Assembly (NCBI RefSeq): GCF_036492835.1
Contig: NZ_AP025314.1
Location: 2,956,010-3,020,009, forward strand
Reading direction: 5' to 3'
Source of the DNA: Fulvitalea axinellae
GTDB taxonomy: Bacteria; Bacteroidota; Bacteroidia; Cytophagales; Cyclobacteriaceae
DNA: 64,000 nucleotides
The notes below the pieces were generated by a model, which was not told where the DNA came from, did no database searches, and was given only the letters and a program-made list of their open reading frames with translations. Made by a program: the position numbers and the translations under genes. Below are positions 18,090 through 26,748 of this stretch, in pieces (the stretch's first letter is position 1; every line of letters starts with the position of its first letter).

Positions 18090-19061
18090 TTAGTCAACTT
18101 TCTTCCCTTTCAAAAGATAGTTACGAACATAGTCACCAACTCCGTCTTCAAGAGACGTAAACTCGGCATCGTAACCAGCAACTCTCAGTTTATCCATTTT
18201 CGCTTCCGTGAAGTACTGATACTTGTCACGGATATCAATCGGAGTGTCGATAAACGAAATATTCTCAGGCTTATCCATCGCCTTAAAGGTCGCTTTCACC
18301 AAATCAAGGAATGTTCTGGCATTTCCGGTCCCGACATTGTAAATACCCGAATGCTTTCGGTTTTTCATCAGCCACAGGCTAATATCCACAACATCCTTTA
18401 CATAAACGAAATCACGGGTTTGCTCTCCATCTTTGAAATCCGGGTGATGCGAACGGAAAAGCTTCATTCCGCCAGTTTCCGAAATTTGATTGAAAGCGTG
18501 ATAAACAACAGAGGCCATTCGTCCTTTATGGTATTCGTTAGGTCCGTAAACATTGAAATACTTCAGACCAGCCCAAAAGAACGGAGCTTTTTCTTGCTCA
18601 AGCGCCCAAATATCAAAATTGTTTTTCGATTCTCCGTAGAGGTTAAGAGGCTTAAGATTCGGAATAAGAGACTCGTCATCATCATAACCATTCTCCCCCA
18701 TTCCGTAAGTAGCCGCAGAAGATGCGTAAACCAAAGGAATCTGATACTTGACACAACGATTCCACATATCAATGGAATAATTGTAATTCAATTTATCAAA
18801 AACGGCTTTGTCAAACACTGTCGTAGCGGAACAAGCCCCGTTGTGGAACACAAATTCCACCTCTTTCTGATTCTCGTCAAACCACTCAAAGAAGTCTTCC
18901 AAATCGACTTTGCATTCCAAACTTTTACCTTCCAGGTTCTCCGTTCTTTTCTCCGGATTTCTGAAATCGTCCACCGCCACAATGGCTTTATATCCTTGCC
19001 TATTAAGCTCGGCAATCAAACAGCTTGCGATAAAGCCCGCCGCTCCGGTCACTACGATCAT
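18090..19061 (-). CDS. hldD: ADP-L-glycero-D-manno-heptose 6-epimerase
   Basis: 323 residues, typical of HldD/GmhD, which epimerises ADP-D-glycero- to ADP-L-glycero-D-manno-heptose for the LPS inner core. The NAD-binding motif is TGAAGFIAS (residues 5-13); the active-site tyrosine/lysine lies in NLYGESKNNFD (about 138-148). The family signature FNVYGPNEYHKGRMAS is intact at about residues 168-183. It fits a Gram-negative outer membrane with a heptose-containing core. It lies head to tail behind a coiled-coil membrane protein gene, with a terminator between, so it probably has its own promoter. Confidence 0.92.
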   Translation of the reverse strand: MIVVTGAAGFIASCLIAELNRQGYKAIVAVDDFRNPEKRTENLEGKSLECKVDLEDFFEWFDENQKEVEFVFHNGACSATTVFDKAVFDKLNYNYSIDMWNRCVKYQIPLVYASSAATYGMGENGYDDDESLIPNLKPLNLYGESKNNFDIWALEQEKAPFFWAGLKYFNVYGPNEYHKGRMASVVYHAFNQISETGGMKLFRSHHPDFKDGEQTRDFVYVKDVVDISLWLMKNRKHSGIYNVGTGNARTFLDLVKATFKAMDKPENISFIDTPIDIRDKYQYFTEAKMDKLRVAGYDAEFTSLEDGVGDYVRNYLLKGKKVD

Positions 19062-19104
19062 ATCTGTGATGTTTTTCGGTTAGCTTGGTCAGTAAACCAA
19101 AAAT

Positions 19105-19133
19105 TAAAAAAAACGGGAGCTTTTATCTCCCGC
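19105..19133 (-). terminator. Terminator of the coiled-coil membrane protein gene
   Basis: Minus strand GCGGGAG-ATAAAAG-CTCCCGTTTTTTTTAA: 6-7 bp GC-rich stem plus eight U. Confidence 0.88.
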
Positions 19134-19142
19134 ATTTACCAC

Positions 19143-19784
19143 TTATTTCTTTTTCAGCTTAATTTTCAGCTCTTCCACCTTATTCATTTCGGTAGTCAGC
19201 TCTCGTTTAAGCTTCACTTCTCTTTCGAAAACTTTCTTCTTGTAGTCGTCGTACTCTTTTGCCAATTCGTCAAGGTCTTTGCGAGCGACATTCGCTGCGT
19301 TATTTTTCACCTTGGTGTTCATCAACGCCGCAGCCATTAGCCCGGCAAGCACAAGAATAATCCCCCAAGTGAGATAAATATAAGTCCCTTTTGAGAAATC
19401 AATTCCTATTACGCTAATGTGAGTCGTCAAATGACGGCTTTCGTTTACTAGAACTTCCTTACTCTTAATCGTATCGTTCAGGCTCACAATTTGGGCGTCC
19501 TTTTTCACGATAGAGGCTTTCAGTTCAGAAATCTGCTCCTTTTCAACACGAAGCGTATCCGAAATCTCATTCCAAAAAGCGTCGAGCTGTCCCTCTTTGA
19601 TTACTTTATAGTCTTTCCAATTGCTCGACTTCTTCTTCATCTGATAAAAACGCGAAGCCAAATCCGTCGCCGTTTCCGTTGGGGAAGCGACAGCCGGCTG
19701 TGTGGTGGCTTGAGCCCGCAATTCCAAATGGGAAATTTGAAACATCAAAAACGCTAAAACGCCAATCCTGAAGAGCTTAATCAT
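19143..19784 (-). CDS. Bacteroidota-conserved membrane protein with coiled coils
   Basis: 213 residues from ATG 19784; the alternative GTG at 19802 would add six residues before the signal. A signal peptide (about 1-25) is followed by a conserved-looking segment (SSNWKDYKVIKEGQLDAFWN), a coiled coil with K/E/I heptads (about 80-115), one transmembrane helix (YIYLTWGIILVLAGLMAAALM, about 132-152) and a long charged C-terminal coiled coil (VARKDLDELAKEYDDYKKK onward). It resembles a family found across Flavobacteriia and Cytophagia that databases sometimes label tRNA (guanine-N1)-methyltransferase; no methyltransferase motif is present here and that name should not be used. Function unknown; possibly envelope-spanning or scaffolding. 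Confidence 0.75.
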   Translation of the reverse strand: MIKLFRIGVLAFLMFQISHLELRAQATTQPAVASPTETATDLASRFYQMKKKSSNWKDYKVIKEGQLDAFWNEISDTLRVEKEQISELKASIVKKDAQIVSLNDTIKSKEVLVNESRHLTTHISVIGIDFSKGTYIYLTWGIILVLAGLMAAALMNTKVKNNAANVARKDLDELAKEYDDYKKKVFEREVKLKRELTTEMNKVEELKIKLKKK

Positions 19785-20013
19785 AATCTTGCTTGATAAC
19801 ACATTAAATCCGACCCGAAAATACGGCTTTCGTGCGAAAAAAACGTATTTGGCCTATCCATTTATACTTCTTTTACTTGACTTAATGAACGCCAAACGAC
19901 GTAAGTTATTGCCTTTTTGGAACATCTGGACCTTCTCTTCCCGGACCAAGACAGATTCTCCTCAAAAAAAGACCTTTCCGAAAAAAATCGTTCTAAATTC
20001 AAACCGATTTTCA

Positions 20014-20053
20014 TAAAAAAATCCGGACCGACTCAGAGAGGAGCCGATCCGGG
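20014..20053 (-). terminator. Terminator of the HupE/His-rich cluster
   Basis: Minus strand CCGGATCGGCTC-CTCTCT-GAGTCGGTCCGG-ATTTTTTT: 12-bp stem with G-U pairs and a seven-U tract, 23 bp after the stop at 20076. Confidence 0.88.
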
Positions 20054-20075
20054 GATGTATGTTCTATTACAGCCG

Positions 20076-20690
20076 TTATTTCAAACGATACTGCCCTTTC
20101 ATCCTAATCGTCACCACTACGTCTTCCGAACCACTGTTTTTGAAATACCAACCATGTGGCCCTTCAAATGGAGCGGTAAGCGTACCGGCCATGTTTTTTG
20201 AATACGCCACAGTGTAGCTCTCGTAAAATCCGCTCTTTTCACCCGGTTTTTTCTTGACCTCGCCATGAAAATCGAGAAACAACTCAGGTCCATCGGTAAT
20301 CCAAGAGTATTTCATTTTACCGTACTTAAGCATCTGAACCTTATATTCGATACCTTTTCCAGCAGGAATTGTCACACTCACCTCATCCTGACGCTCTTGA
20401 TATTGTCGCTCTGGCGCCGGATCGCTTACTCCCGCAGGCACTGGCACATCAGGCCCTGACCCTACATGCCCTAATTTTACGGCTGGATGAGATTTCTGAG
20501 TAGGCTTCCTCACAGCCTCTGTAGTTTCAGGGGAATAAAGCTTGTCAAAACCCAACAATTTTCCAGCTCCAACCGGATCTATTCCATATTCTGCAGGCAT
20601 GATAGCCACAACCAATAAACCCCCTCCTATTACCAACGACAGCAATGTAAGTTTGATGATCGTCGGTTTATCTATTGTCTGTTGATCCAT
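20076..20690 (-). CDS. Transmembrane anchor protein next to HupE-like permease
   Basis: 204 residues from the ATG at 20690; a longer in-frame extension upstream overlaps the end of the hupE-like gene and has no coding character. One N-terminal membrane helix (LLSLVIGGGLLVVAIMPAEYGIDPVG, about 12-37) is followed by a Pro/Lys linker and a periplasmic beta-rich domain (VSVTIPAGKGIEYKVQMLKYG onward). The AEYGIDPVGAGKLLGF segment is typical of small anchor proteins found beside HupE/UreJ-type permeases. It is the last gene of the cluster, 57 bp after the hupE-like gene. A role in metal uptake is inferred from context. Confidence 0.75.
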   Translation of the reverse strand: MDQQTIDKPTIIKLTLLSLVIGGGLLVVAIMPAEYGIDPVGAGKLLGFDKLYSPETTEAVRKPTQKSHPAVKLGHVGSGPDVPVPAGVSDPAPERQYQERQDEVSVTIPAGKGIEYKVQMLKYGKMKYSWITDGPELFLDFHGEVKKKPGEKSGFYESYTVAYSKNMAGTLTAPFEGPHGWYFKNSGSEDVVVTIRMKGQYRLK

Positions 20691-20746
20691 TATCAAATTT
20701 ATTATTCCATAAAAACACAAACCCGGTTTCCTCAACCGGGCATCAT

Positions 20747-21439
20747 TCAAACGCTTACAAAATAACCCGTAAGCTGGAAACCGATAAGCAAAAAACCGGC
20801 TACCATCAAGGCCGTATTCGTTACGGTTGAGAACTTGTGATAGCTTGGGTACCGGCGCCAAACGTTAATGACGATTATGACAAACAACAAAGCCAGAAAC
20901 TGCCCAATCTCAACTCCGATGTTAAACCCGATCAAGTTCGTAAACAACCCTTCCTTGCTGAACTGAAACTCCTGAAGTTTGGTAGCCAATCCAAAACCGT
21001 GGAACAGCCCGAAGATCAACACGGCGACTTTCGTATTCGGCTGCTTTCCGAAGAATTTCTCGAAGCCCCCCAAATTATCAAATCCCTTATACACAATCGA
21101 TAAGGCAATAATAGCGTCGATCAAAAACGCATTGACGTGAATATCGGCCATCACGCCCAACAGAAGTGTGGCGCTGTGCCCGATAGTAAAGAAACTTACG
21201 TAAATCAGCACTTCTTTTGGTTTGTACAAAAAGAAGATTACACCCACCAAAAACAGTAAGTGATCATAGCCCGTTATCATGTGTTTCGCTCCAATATAAA
21301 GGAACGGGATAAATGCTGCTCCTTCGTTATTGGTCAAAAACTTTTGGGTCTCGCCATCTACGCCGTGCGCATATGCCACTCCCGAAAAAACGGAAACCAG
21401 CACAACCAACACAAACGCAAGTATATTTTTAATTTTCAT
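20747..21439 (-). CDS. HupE/UreJ-family membrane protein
   Basis: 230 residues with a cleavable signal ending VAYAHG, then about six hydrophobic helices. His/Asp residues characteristic of HupE/UreJ permeases are visible: GAKHMITGYDHLLFLVG (about 51-67), FFTIGHSATLLLG (about 83-95) and FGLFHGFGLATKL (about 145-157). HupE/UreJ proteins transport Ni or Co for hydrogenase and urease, but no hydrogenase or urease gene is seen here, so the metal is unknown. It sits between a His-rich lipoprotein gene (23 bp upstream) and an anchor-protein gene (downstream), forming a likely three- or four-gene metal operon. Confidence 0.82.
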   Translation of the reverse strand: MKIKNILAFVLVVLVSVFSGVAYAHGVDGETQKFLTNNEGAAFIPFLYIGAKHMITGYDHLLFLVGVIFFLYKPKEVLIYVSFFTIGHSATLLLGVMADIHVNAFLIDAIIALSIVYKGFDNLGGFEKFFGKQPNTKVAVLIFGLFHGFGLATKLQEFQFSKEGLFTNLIGFNIGVEIGQFLALLFVIIVINVWRRYPSYHKFSTVTNTALMVAGFLLIGFQLTGYFVSV

Positions 21440-21462
21440 TTTAAGATCTATTTAAATCAGCA

Positions 21463-21744
21463 TCAATGCTCGTGTGAATGCCCGTGAGAGTGTCCGTGCT
21501 CGGCAGCCTCCTTGCTATTGACAACTTTGGAACTGTCTTGCTTATGCGCATGCTTCTTCATTTCCTTTTTCTCAACAGGCGCCACATGTTCGTGCGAATG
21601 TCCGCCAGCTGAATGATCATGGCCTTGCAAATCGGTTTTTGTTTCCGTTTTCGTAGCCTCACCACTCTTACTTTCCTTTGATCCTGAACCACAGGCGCTA
21701 AATAAAACACCTCCAAAAATTAATATGCTTAAAATCTTCTTCAT
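21463..21744 (-). CDS. Histidine-rich lipoprotein
   Basis: 93 residues. The lipobox LFSACG gives a lipid-modified cysteine at residue 18. The mature protein is low-complexity, Lys/Glu-rich and strongly His-rich: GHDHSAGGHSHEH in the middle and HGHSHGHSHEH at the end. Such tails bind Zn, Ni or Co and usually buffer or deliver metal. The gene is 23 bp upstream of the HupE-like permease and on the same strand, so it may be the surface or periplasmic metal collector for it. The metal cannot be told from the sequence. Confidence 0.85.
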   Translation of the reverse strand: MKKILSILIFGGVLFSACGSGSKESKSGEATKTETKTDLQGHDHSAGGHSHEHVAPVEKKEMKKHAHKQDSSKVVNSKEAAEHGHSHGHSHEH

Positions 21745-22051
21745 CTTAAATTATTTATATTAATCAGAAAACGCCTTTGACAGAAAGCTAAAACGGAAAG
21801 AACTAGCGTACCAATAAGATTGACCGCAAACGGAGCGCAACCACACAAAAGCATGAATACTAGCGCCCTAATATCACAGACGATTAGCTCATAATCTTGA
21901 GATAAGCATTTCCCGCAAAGGCACGACCTACCGCCGACAACAATCGTCATTTCAGACACAATCCAGTGCGACTTTAGGGGCTCTGACAAAGGCAAAACAA
22001 TTGACTATTGCGGAGCCATTCAAAACTCCGCAATTGGTTTTTCTCAAAAAT
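21745..22051. other. Intergenic region, probably noncoding
   Basis: 307 bp between the His-rich membrane protein gene and the His-rich lipoprotein gene. An 84-codon minus-strand frame (21741-21995) with a hydrophobic, Cys-rich middle overlaps the lipoprotein start by 4 bp but opens with TTG and resembles no family; I leave it out as a gene. No exact promoter box or metal-regulator site was found. Confidence 0.4.
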
Positions 22052-22462
22052 TCAGTACAATTCAGGAGGGCCACGAAGGGTCTTCACCGACCGAAAAAGC
22101 AAAGATCCAATCTCCGGAGGGTGATCCGTAAGACCATTTTGCCCCAAAAAGAATACGGTTTTTTCCAGCGAAATCTCGCCGAAAAAACCACAAGCTATGG
22201 GTAAGGGAACCTTTTTATGAAGGTTCACATTCGGCCGGGGCTTTAGAAAAATAAAATCAGAATCAGCGATATGCTGATGCTCTTGGTGATGGTGATGACC
22301 AGCATCCTCATACACCGTATGGTGATCTGAATGGTCATCCCAAACTTGATGCGAAGAGATATACCTCATCTCCCCCGCATGGTGATGATGCGGAATCATC
22401 CCATGCAGAAATATCATCATAAATGATAATAGCAATCCGATTGACGTAAGTCTGGCCTTCAC
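22052..22462 (-). CDS. Small histidine-rich membrane protein
   Basis: About 136 residues if it starts at GTG 22462; the frame is open further upstream, so the start is uncertain. A hydrophobic N-terminus (LTSIGLLLSFMMIFLHGMI) is followed by PHHHHAGE, then DDHSDHHTVYEDAGHHHHQEH and a C-terminal domain ending SLLFRSVKTLRGPPELY. The IPHHHH start after one helix and the LRGPP end resemble short His-rich membrane proteins common in Bacteroidota near metal-efflux or metal-uptake genes. It lies on the same strand as the HupE-like cluster, 307 bp upstream of it, and is divergent from the thioredoxin-fold lipoprotein gene. Function unknown, probably metal-related. Confidence 0.65.
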   Translation of the reverse strand: MKARLTSIGLLLSFMMIFLHGMIPHHHHAGEMRYISSHQVWDDHSDHHTVYEDAGHHHHQEHQHIADSDFIFLKPRPNVNLHKKVPLPIACGFFGEISLEKTVFFLGQNGLTDHPPEIGSLLFRSVKTLRGPPELY

Positions 22463-22691
22463 AATTACGAATATAGCCACTTTTACCGAAATCAAAACTC
22501 CACAAACATACTTAACACCGCTAAATCGGAAGTTCAAATTACGTAAAAGTCTATGCGATAAATTCTCTTCAATATTTTGATCTGCAAAAAGGAGCCTGAA
22601 ACCCCAACCCGTTTCGGCCATATGCGTATTCTTGCTAAATTGCGTTTTAATTTTATCGGAACTATTACAGACAACATACATATCACGAAAC

Positions 22692-23939
22692 ATGCTTCTG
22701 AAAACCGGCTTCACCAGATTATTATCCCTCTTCGCTCTTGGAAGTGTTTTGTTGACCTCTTGTGGCCAAGAAAAAAAAGAAGACACCAAAACTTTAGGCA
22801 GTTGGCGAGGTGAATTCTCCGCACAAGGGAAGAAAATCCCTTTCAACTTCGAGTTGCACAATCACGACGGAAAATATGCCGTACATTTGCTCAACGGAGA
22901 CAATAACGAGACTATCGAAAGCGTAAAAGTTACCGCCGACTCGCTGATTATCGAAATGCCCGTTTTCGACGCCAAACTTGAGGGAGCCTTTAAAGATGGA
23001 AAAATAGAAGGCCGACTCGTAAAAAACTACGCCGAAGGCTATATCATCCCTTTCACGGCTGAGCATGGCAAAAAATTCCGTTTTGAAGCCCGCTCAGGCT
23101 CTAGCGCCAATTTCAACGGTCGTTGGAAAGTCAAATTCGGACATTATAGCGATGACAGATTTGCGGTAGGCATCTTTAAGCAAGAAGGGTCAAAAGTACA
23201 AGGCACATTCCTGACCACCACCGGCGACTACCGCTTTTTGGAAGGTGACGTAATCGGGAAAACCATGTACCTGAGTACTTTCGACGGCGAGCACGTTTAT
23301 CGTTTCGAAGGAAAGATGACGGAACAGGGAAGAATCGAGGGCAGTTACATTTCAGGGCTGAAGGGCAAAAACACTTGGAGCGCAATCCACGACGAGTCCG
23401 TTAAGCTTCCAGACGCTAACTCCTTGACTTATGTCACTGACAAATCACAGAAGGTTTCGCTTGAATTGCCAAATATCAACGGCGAAACACTTAGCTTCCC
23501 TGGCGAGAAATACAAAAACAAGGTTACTGTCCTCCAAATCCTCGGCTCGTGGTGCCCAAACTGTCTTGACGAAACCGCTTTTCTGAGCGATTATTACAAG
23601 AAGAACAAAGATAGAGGCCTTGAGATTATCGGCCTAGGATATGAGCGCAGAGCGGATTTCGATTACGCTTCCAAGATGCTCAAAAAACTACAAAAGCGTT
23701 ATGACATCCAATACGACTTGGTAGTAGCGGGAAAATCAGGGACAAAAAATGTTGAGAAAACATTCCCAATGCTCAATAAAATCATGTCGTTCCCAACTAC
23801 TATAATTCTTGACCGCAAAGGCGAAATAAGGAACATTCACACTGGATTTAGCGGACCAGCCACCGGAAAAGCTTATGAAGATTTCAAAAAGGAATTCACC
23901 GAAAAAATGGATGAACTCTTGAATGAGCAACCTAGCTAA
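22692..23939 (+). CDS. TlpA/thioredoxin-fold lipoprotein
   Basis: 415 residues from the ATG at 22692 (an earlier in-frame start would put residues ahead of the signal). The lipobox LLTSCGQ marks a lipoprotein. Residues about 30-250 form a beta-rich domain with several G-x-F/R-F strands. Residues about 265-410 form a thioredoxin-like domain with the redox motif WCPNC (in LGSWCPNCLDE) and the cis-Pro strand SFPTTIILD. It should act as a periplasmic or membrane-bound thiol-disulfide oxidoreductase or peroxiredoxin-like protein, as TlpA/ResA relatives do. The hydrolase-like DUF4369 domain often fused to this fold is not obvious here. Confidence 0.85.
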   Translation: MLLKTGFTRLLSLFALGSVLLTSCGQEKKEDTKTLGSWRGEFSAQGKKIPFNFELHNHDGKYAVHLLNGDNNETIESVKVTADSLIIEMPVFDAKLEGAFKDGKIEGRLVKNYAEGYIIPFTAEHGKKFRFEARSGSSANFNGRWKVKFGHYSDDRFAVGIFKQEGSKVQGTFLTTTGDYRFLEGDVIGKTMYLSTFDGEHVYRFEGKMTEQGRIEGSYISGLKGKNTWSAIHDESVKLPDANSLTYVTDKSQKVSLELPNINGETLSFPGEKYKNKVTVLQILGSWCPNCLDETAFLSDYYKKNKDRGLEIIGLGYERRADFDYASKMLKKLQKRYDIQYDLVVAGKSGTKNVEKTFPMLNKIMSFPTTIILDRKGEIRNIHTGFSGPATGKAYEDFKKEFTEKMDELLNEQPS

Positions 23940-23956
23940 GACTAGACTTTAAACCA

Positions 23957-23993
23957 AAAACGCCCGCCGAGACAATCTCGGCGGGCGTTTTTT
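23957..23993. terminator. Bidirectional terminator between tlpA-like gene and hslV
   Basis: CGCCCGCCGAGA-CAAT-TCTCGGCGGGCG, 12-bp perfect stem, flanked by T6 on the plus side and A5 on the other, between converging genes. Confidence 0.92.
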
Positions 23994-24014
23994 ATTCTTT
24001 AAAGGCCAAGAACC

Positions 24015-24551
24015 TTATTCCACAGTTTGAATCACGAAGTTGTGATTTGTATAAATACAGATATCCGCCGCTACAGTCAATGACTCACGAACCATTTCCT
24101 CTGCGGTAAGATGTTCCGCATGTTTTTTCAATGACAAAGCGGAAGCCAATGCATAATTACTTCCCGAACCGATAGTGGCTACACCGTTTTCCGGTTCCAA
24201 TACATCTCCTGTCCCGGAAATAATCAAAACCTCCTCTTTATCAGCGACAATCATCATTGCCTCCAACTTACGCAGGTAGCGGTCTGTACGCCAATCTTTC
24301 GCCAATTCGATGGCTCCTCGTTTCATATTGCCTCCGTAAGTGTTGAGTTTTTCCTCAAAACGCTCCAAAAGCGTAAAAGCGTCGGCGGTAGAGCCCGCAA
24401 ACCCGGTCACGATAGTGCCGTTTCTCAAGCTTCGGATTTTCTTTACATTATTCTTCGCTACGGTATTTCCCATAGTCGCCTGTCCATCAGCTCCTATCGC
24501 TACTTTTCCGTTATGAATCACGGCGCAAACCGTCGTTGACCTTACTTTCAT
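24015..24551 (-). CDS. hslV: ATP-dependent protease subunit HslV (ClpQ)
   Basis: 178 residues from ATG 24551. HslV is the proteasome-like peptidase of the HslUV complex in the cytoplasm. The N-terminal Thr nucleophile lies in RSTTVCAV (residues 4-11; Thr6 after removal of a short propeptide), followed by [17 protein letters not shown] and the characteristic [11 protein letters not shown] segment (about 123-133). The earlier TTG at 24578 would add nine residues and is unlikely. The ATPase partner hslU is not in this window, which is unusual since the two often pair. Confidence 0.93.
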   Translation of the reverse strand: MKVRSTTVCAVIHNGKVAIGADGQATMGNTVAKNNVKKIRSLRNGTIVTGFAGSTADAFTLLERFEEKLNTYGGNMKRGAIELAKDWRTDRYLRKLEAMMIVADKEEVLIISGTGDVLEPENGVATIGSGSNYALASALSLKKHAEHLTAEEMVRESLTVAADICIYTNHNFVIQTVE

Positions 24552-24755
24552 ATTTATTTCTATTTGTGGCGACTCCAAAACAAATCATTCATTTTGAATA
24601 AAAAGAGCCCCCTATATTTCTTAATTCAAACTAAACAGAGATGGTTCCGGCCGAAGATAAAACAATCTTGAATAAAATCGTTTTTACCCGCTTAAATCCT
24701 TCTTACGGCTTTTCAATAAGCCAAGTTTTGGATATGTTCGTCAAAAATCAAACCG

Positions 24756-26054
24756 ATGAAATATATATACGCCTTACTTTTAATCATTTCAAACTGTTGG
24801 ATCGGGCAAAACGCCTGCGCTCAAGGACAATACGAGAAATATTTCGAAAATTACACGCTGAGGCTAGATTACACCCAAGCAGGAAACAGTGAATCGCAGA
24901 TCGTTAATTTCGAACAACTTCGCAAAGAAGCCGAATGGGCTGGACCAAGAAAAAACCTGATCGATCCGTTTAATTACGGACAATACCGACTGATGGTTTA
25001 TGATTCGGCCACTCAAAAGCTAATTTTTTCCAGAGGCTATAGCACCCTGTTCCGCGAATGGCTCGACACTCCGGAAGCCACAATGAGAAACCGTAATTTT
25101 TATGAAACGGTAGTGATGCCTTTTCCGAAAAACGCTGTTATCGTTTCGATAGAAAAGCGTCAAAGGGACCAGACGTTTAAGGAAATCATGCGGGAAAGCA
25201 TCGACCCGAAAAGCATTTACATCAACAAGGAACAGGCTTTACAATTCCCGATCAAAAGCGTAGTCGATAACGGGAGCCCTACCGAAAAGATTGACGTAGT
25301 CGTCATTCCGGAAGGATACACAAAGAGTGAATTAGGGAAATTCGAAAGCGACACAAGGCGATTTATCGACGATTTTTTCGAAACGGAACCCTTTAAAAAT
25401 CATTCGAAAGATTTCAACTTTCACCTAGTCATGATTCCTTCCGAGGAAAGCGGAACAGACATTCCCGGCAAGGGAATCTGGAAAAACACAGCCTTGAACA
25501 CCAGCTTTTACACTTTCGAAAGCGAGCGTTACTTAACAACCCAAGATATCAAACGAGTGCGTGATGTGGCGGGATTAGCGCCTTACGACCAAATCTACAT
25601 ATTGGTTAACACCGAAAAATATGGCGGGGGTGGCGTTTACAATTATTACAACCTCTGCTCAAGCGACCATCAGCAGTCATTACGCGTTTTCACGCACGAA
25701 TTTGGCCATGCTTTCGGTTCCCTCGCCGATGAATACGCCTACGGATACTCCGACCCCGAGCACCTGTATGATTTGAGTGTGGAGCCCTACGAGCCCAACA
25801 TCACGACTTTGGCTGACTTTGCCAGCAAATGGAAAGACCTGACTAAGAAAAGAACCCCAATCCCAACTCCCGACACCAAAAAATACGCCGACAAAGTCGG
25901 AGCTTTTGAAGGTGCTGGCTACGTCAAAACCAAAATTTACCGCCCGGTAAAGGACTGTAAGATGAGGTCAAACAACACCAACGACTTCTGCCCCGTCTGC
26001 ACCCGGAGCTTAATAAAAATGATAGACTTCTACGCCGACCGCCCCGTAAAGTGA
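24756..26054 (+). CDS. Secreted M64-family metallopeptidase
   Basis: 432 residues with a signal peptide (about 1-22, ending NACAQ). An N-terminal beta domain typical of M64 peptidases (about 30-150) precedes the catalytic part, which opens with IDVVVIPEGYT (about 180). The zinc site is HEFGHAFGSLADEY (about residues 318-331), matching HExxHxxGxxxxEY. Cys residues near the end (DCKMRSNNTNDFCPVC) also fit the family, known from IgA-degrading peptidase. No T9SS tail is visible. The gene stands alone and is terminated by a bidirectional hairpin. Confidence 0.9.
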   Translation: MKYIYALLLIISNCWIGQNACAQGQYEKYFENYTLRLDYTQAGNSESQIVNFEQLRKEAEWAGPRKNLIDPFNYGQYRLMVYDSATQKLIFSRGYSTLFREWLDTPEATMRNRNFYETVVMPFPKNAVIVSIEKRQRDQTFKEIMRESIDPKSIYINKEQALQFPIKSVVDNGSPTEKIDVVVIPEGYTKSELGKFESDTRRFIDDFFETEPFKNHSKDFNFHLVMIPSEESGTDIPGKGIWKNTALNTSFYTFESERYLTTQDIKRVRDVAGLAPYDQIYILVNTEKYGGGGVYNYYNLCSSDHQQSLRVFTHEFGHAFGSLADEYAYGYSDPEHLYDLSVEPYEPNITTLADFASKWKDLTKKRTPIPTPDTKKYADKVGAFEGAGYVKTKIYRPVKDCKMRSNNTNDFCPVCTRSLIKMIDFYADRPVK

Positions 26055-26074
26055 CAAGACCTAAGCGCTAAAAA

Positions 26075-26111
26075 ACAAGGCCCGTACGATTATCGCACGG
26101 GCCTTGTTTTT
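26075..26111. terminator. Bidirectional terminator between M64 gene and arsR-like gene
   Basis: ACAAGGCCCGT...ACGGGCCTTGT with TTTT on the plus side and A-run on the minus side; 11-bp stem. Confidence 0.9.
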
Positions 26112-26133
26112 GACCGGGGCATAGTCAAAGGTT

Positions 26134-26418
26134 CTATATTTTCATACATTTAAAAACATTCAGGATATCCGTATTTTTAATAAAATACAGACAATTTTTC
26201 CCTTCCCTTCTACTGCCAAGCACCCCTTGGTCTTTAAGTTTCGTAAGGTAATGCGAAGTAAGGCCTTGGTCCTTCTTCAGTATCTCATGAATCTGCGACA
26301 CACTCATTTCCCTACCATCTTTCAAAAGCCAAACGATCCCAAGTCTCATTGGATTGGCAATCGTTTTCAGAATTTTCGAAGCCCTTTCAAGATTTTCTTG
26401 CTGCTCTTCTGTGAACAT
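26134..26418 (-). CDS. ArsR-family transcription regulator
   Basis: 94 residues, a single winged-helix domain: ASKILKTIANPMRLGIVWLL (helix 1-2, about 13-32), SVSQIHEILKKDQGLTSHYLTKLKDQGVL (recognition helix, about 39-67) and a short wing (SRREGKNCLYFI). The metal-binding ELCVCDL motif of classical ArsR is absent; cysteines occur only at NCLYF and KCMKI, so the inducer is unknown and need not be a metal. It sits between an M64 peptidase and a putative outer-membrane protein gene transcribed on the same strand but separated by a terminator. A candidate operator overlaps its upstream region. Confidence 0.85.
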   Translation of the reverse strand: MFTEEQQENLERASKILKTIANPMRLGIVWLLKDGREMSVSQIHEILKKDQGLTSHYLTKLKDQGVLGSRREGKNCLYFIKNTDILNVFKCMKI

Positions 26419-26431
26419 CTCTAACCGACTT

Positions 26432-26445
26432 TATGTGACAACATA
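26432..26445. promoter_or_regulatory. Candidate ArsR-type operator
   Basis: Inverted repeat TATGT-GACA-ACATA 14 bp upstream of the regulator start. Its size and placement fit autoregulation by a dimeric winged-helix protein, but no experimental consensus is available for this regulator. Confidence 0.35.
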
Positions 26446-26695
26446 TCCATTTCACCAGAAAAAAATAAAACCGGCAAGGGCAAAATTTGATATGCCGAAA
26501 AATTTTTTTTCGGGAATCACTAACTGAGAATTCCCCATTTCATTTAAATTTCTAGTAAAACAGATTACAAATATAGTTATTACCATCAATAAAATCATAA
26601 AATTCACAAAATACCTTGATAAATGCAAATTTTATTTTAAAACAGGATCATTCCCATAAATACTCATATAAAATATGAAATCAGAAAGCTTGTAA
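26446..26695. other. AT-rich intergenic region
   Basis: About 250 bp of AT-rich sequence upstream of the arsR-like gene. A TATATTTG (exact TAnnTTTG) lies on the minus strand at 26568-26575 and could be its -7 element, but no matching -33 box was found. Nothing else seen. Confidence 0.35.
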
Positions 26696-26723
26696 AATAA
26701 AAAGCTCTATCTAAATAGAGCTT
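26696..26723 (-). terminator. Terminator of the outer-membrane protein gene
   Basis: Minus strand AAGCTCTAT-TTAG-ATAGAGCTT-TTTATTTT, 9-bp stem, 26 bp after the stop. Confidence 0.85.
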
Positions 26724-26748
26724 CTTATCTTCAAAATTTAACTTAGAC

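Noticed and set aside
18351..19340. Plus-strand frame of 329 codons opposite hldD
   Set aside because: It spans the hldD gene, a terminator and part of the next gene in antisense; no motif.
21741..21995. 84-codon minus-strand frame upstream of the His-rich lipoprotein
   Set aside because: TTG start, Cys-rich hydrophobic content typical of noncoding AT/GC mix, no family seen. Could be revisited if conserved.
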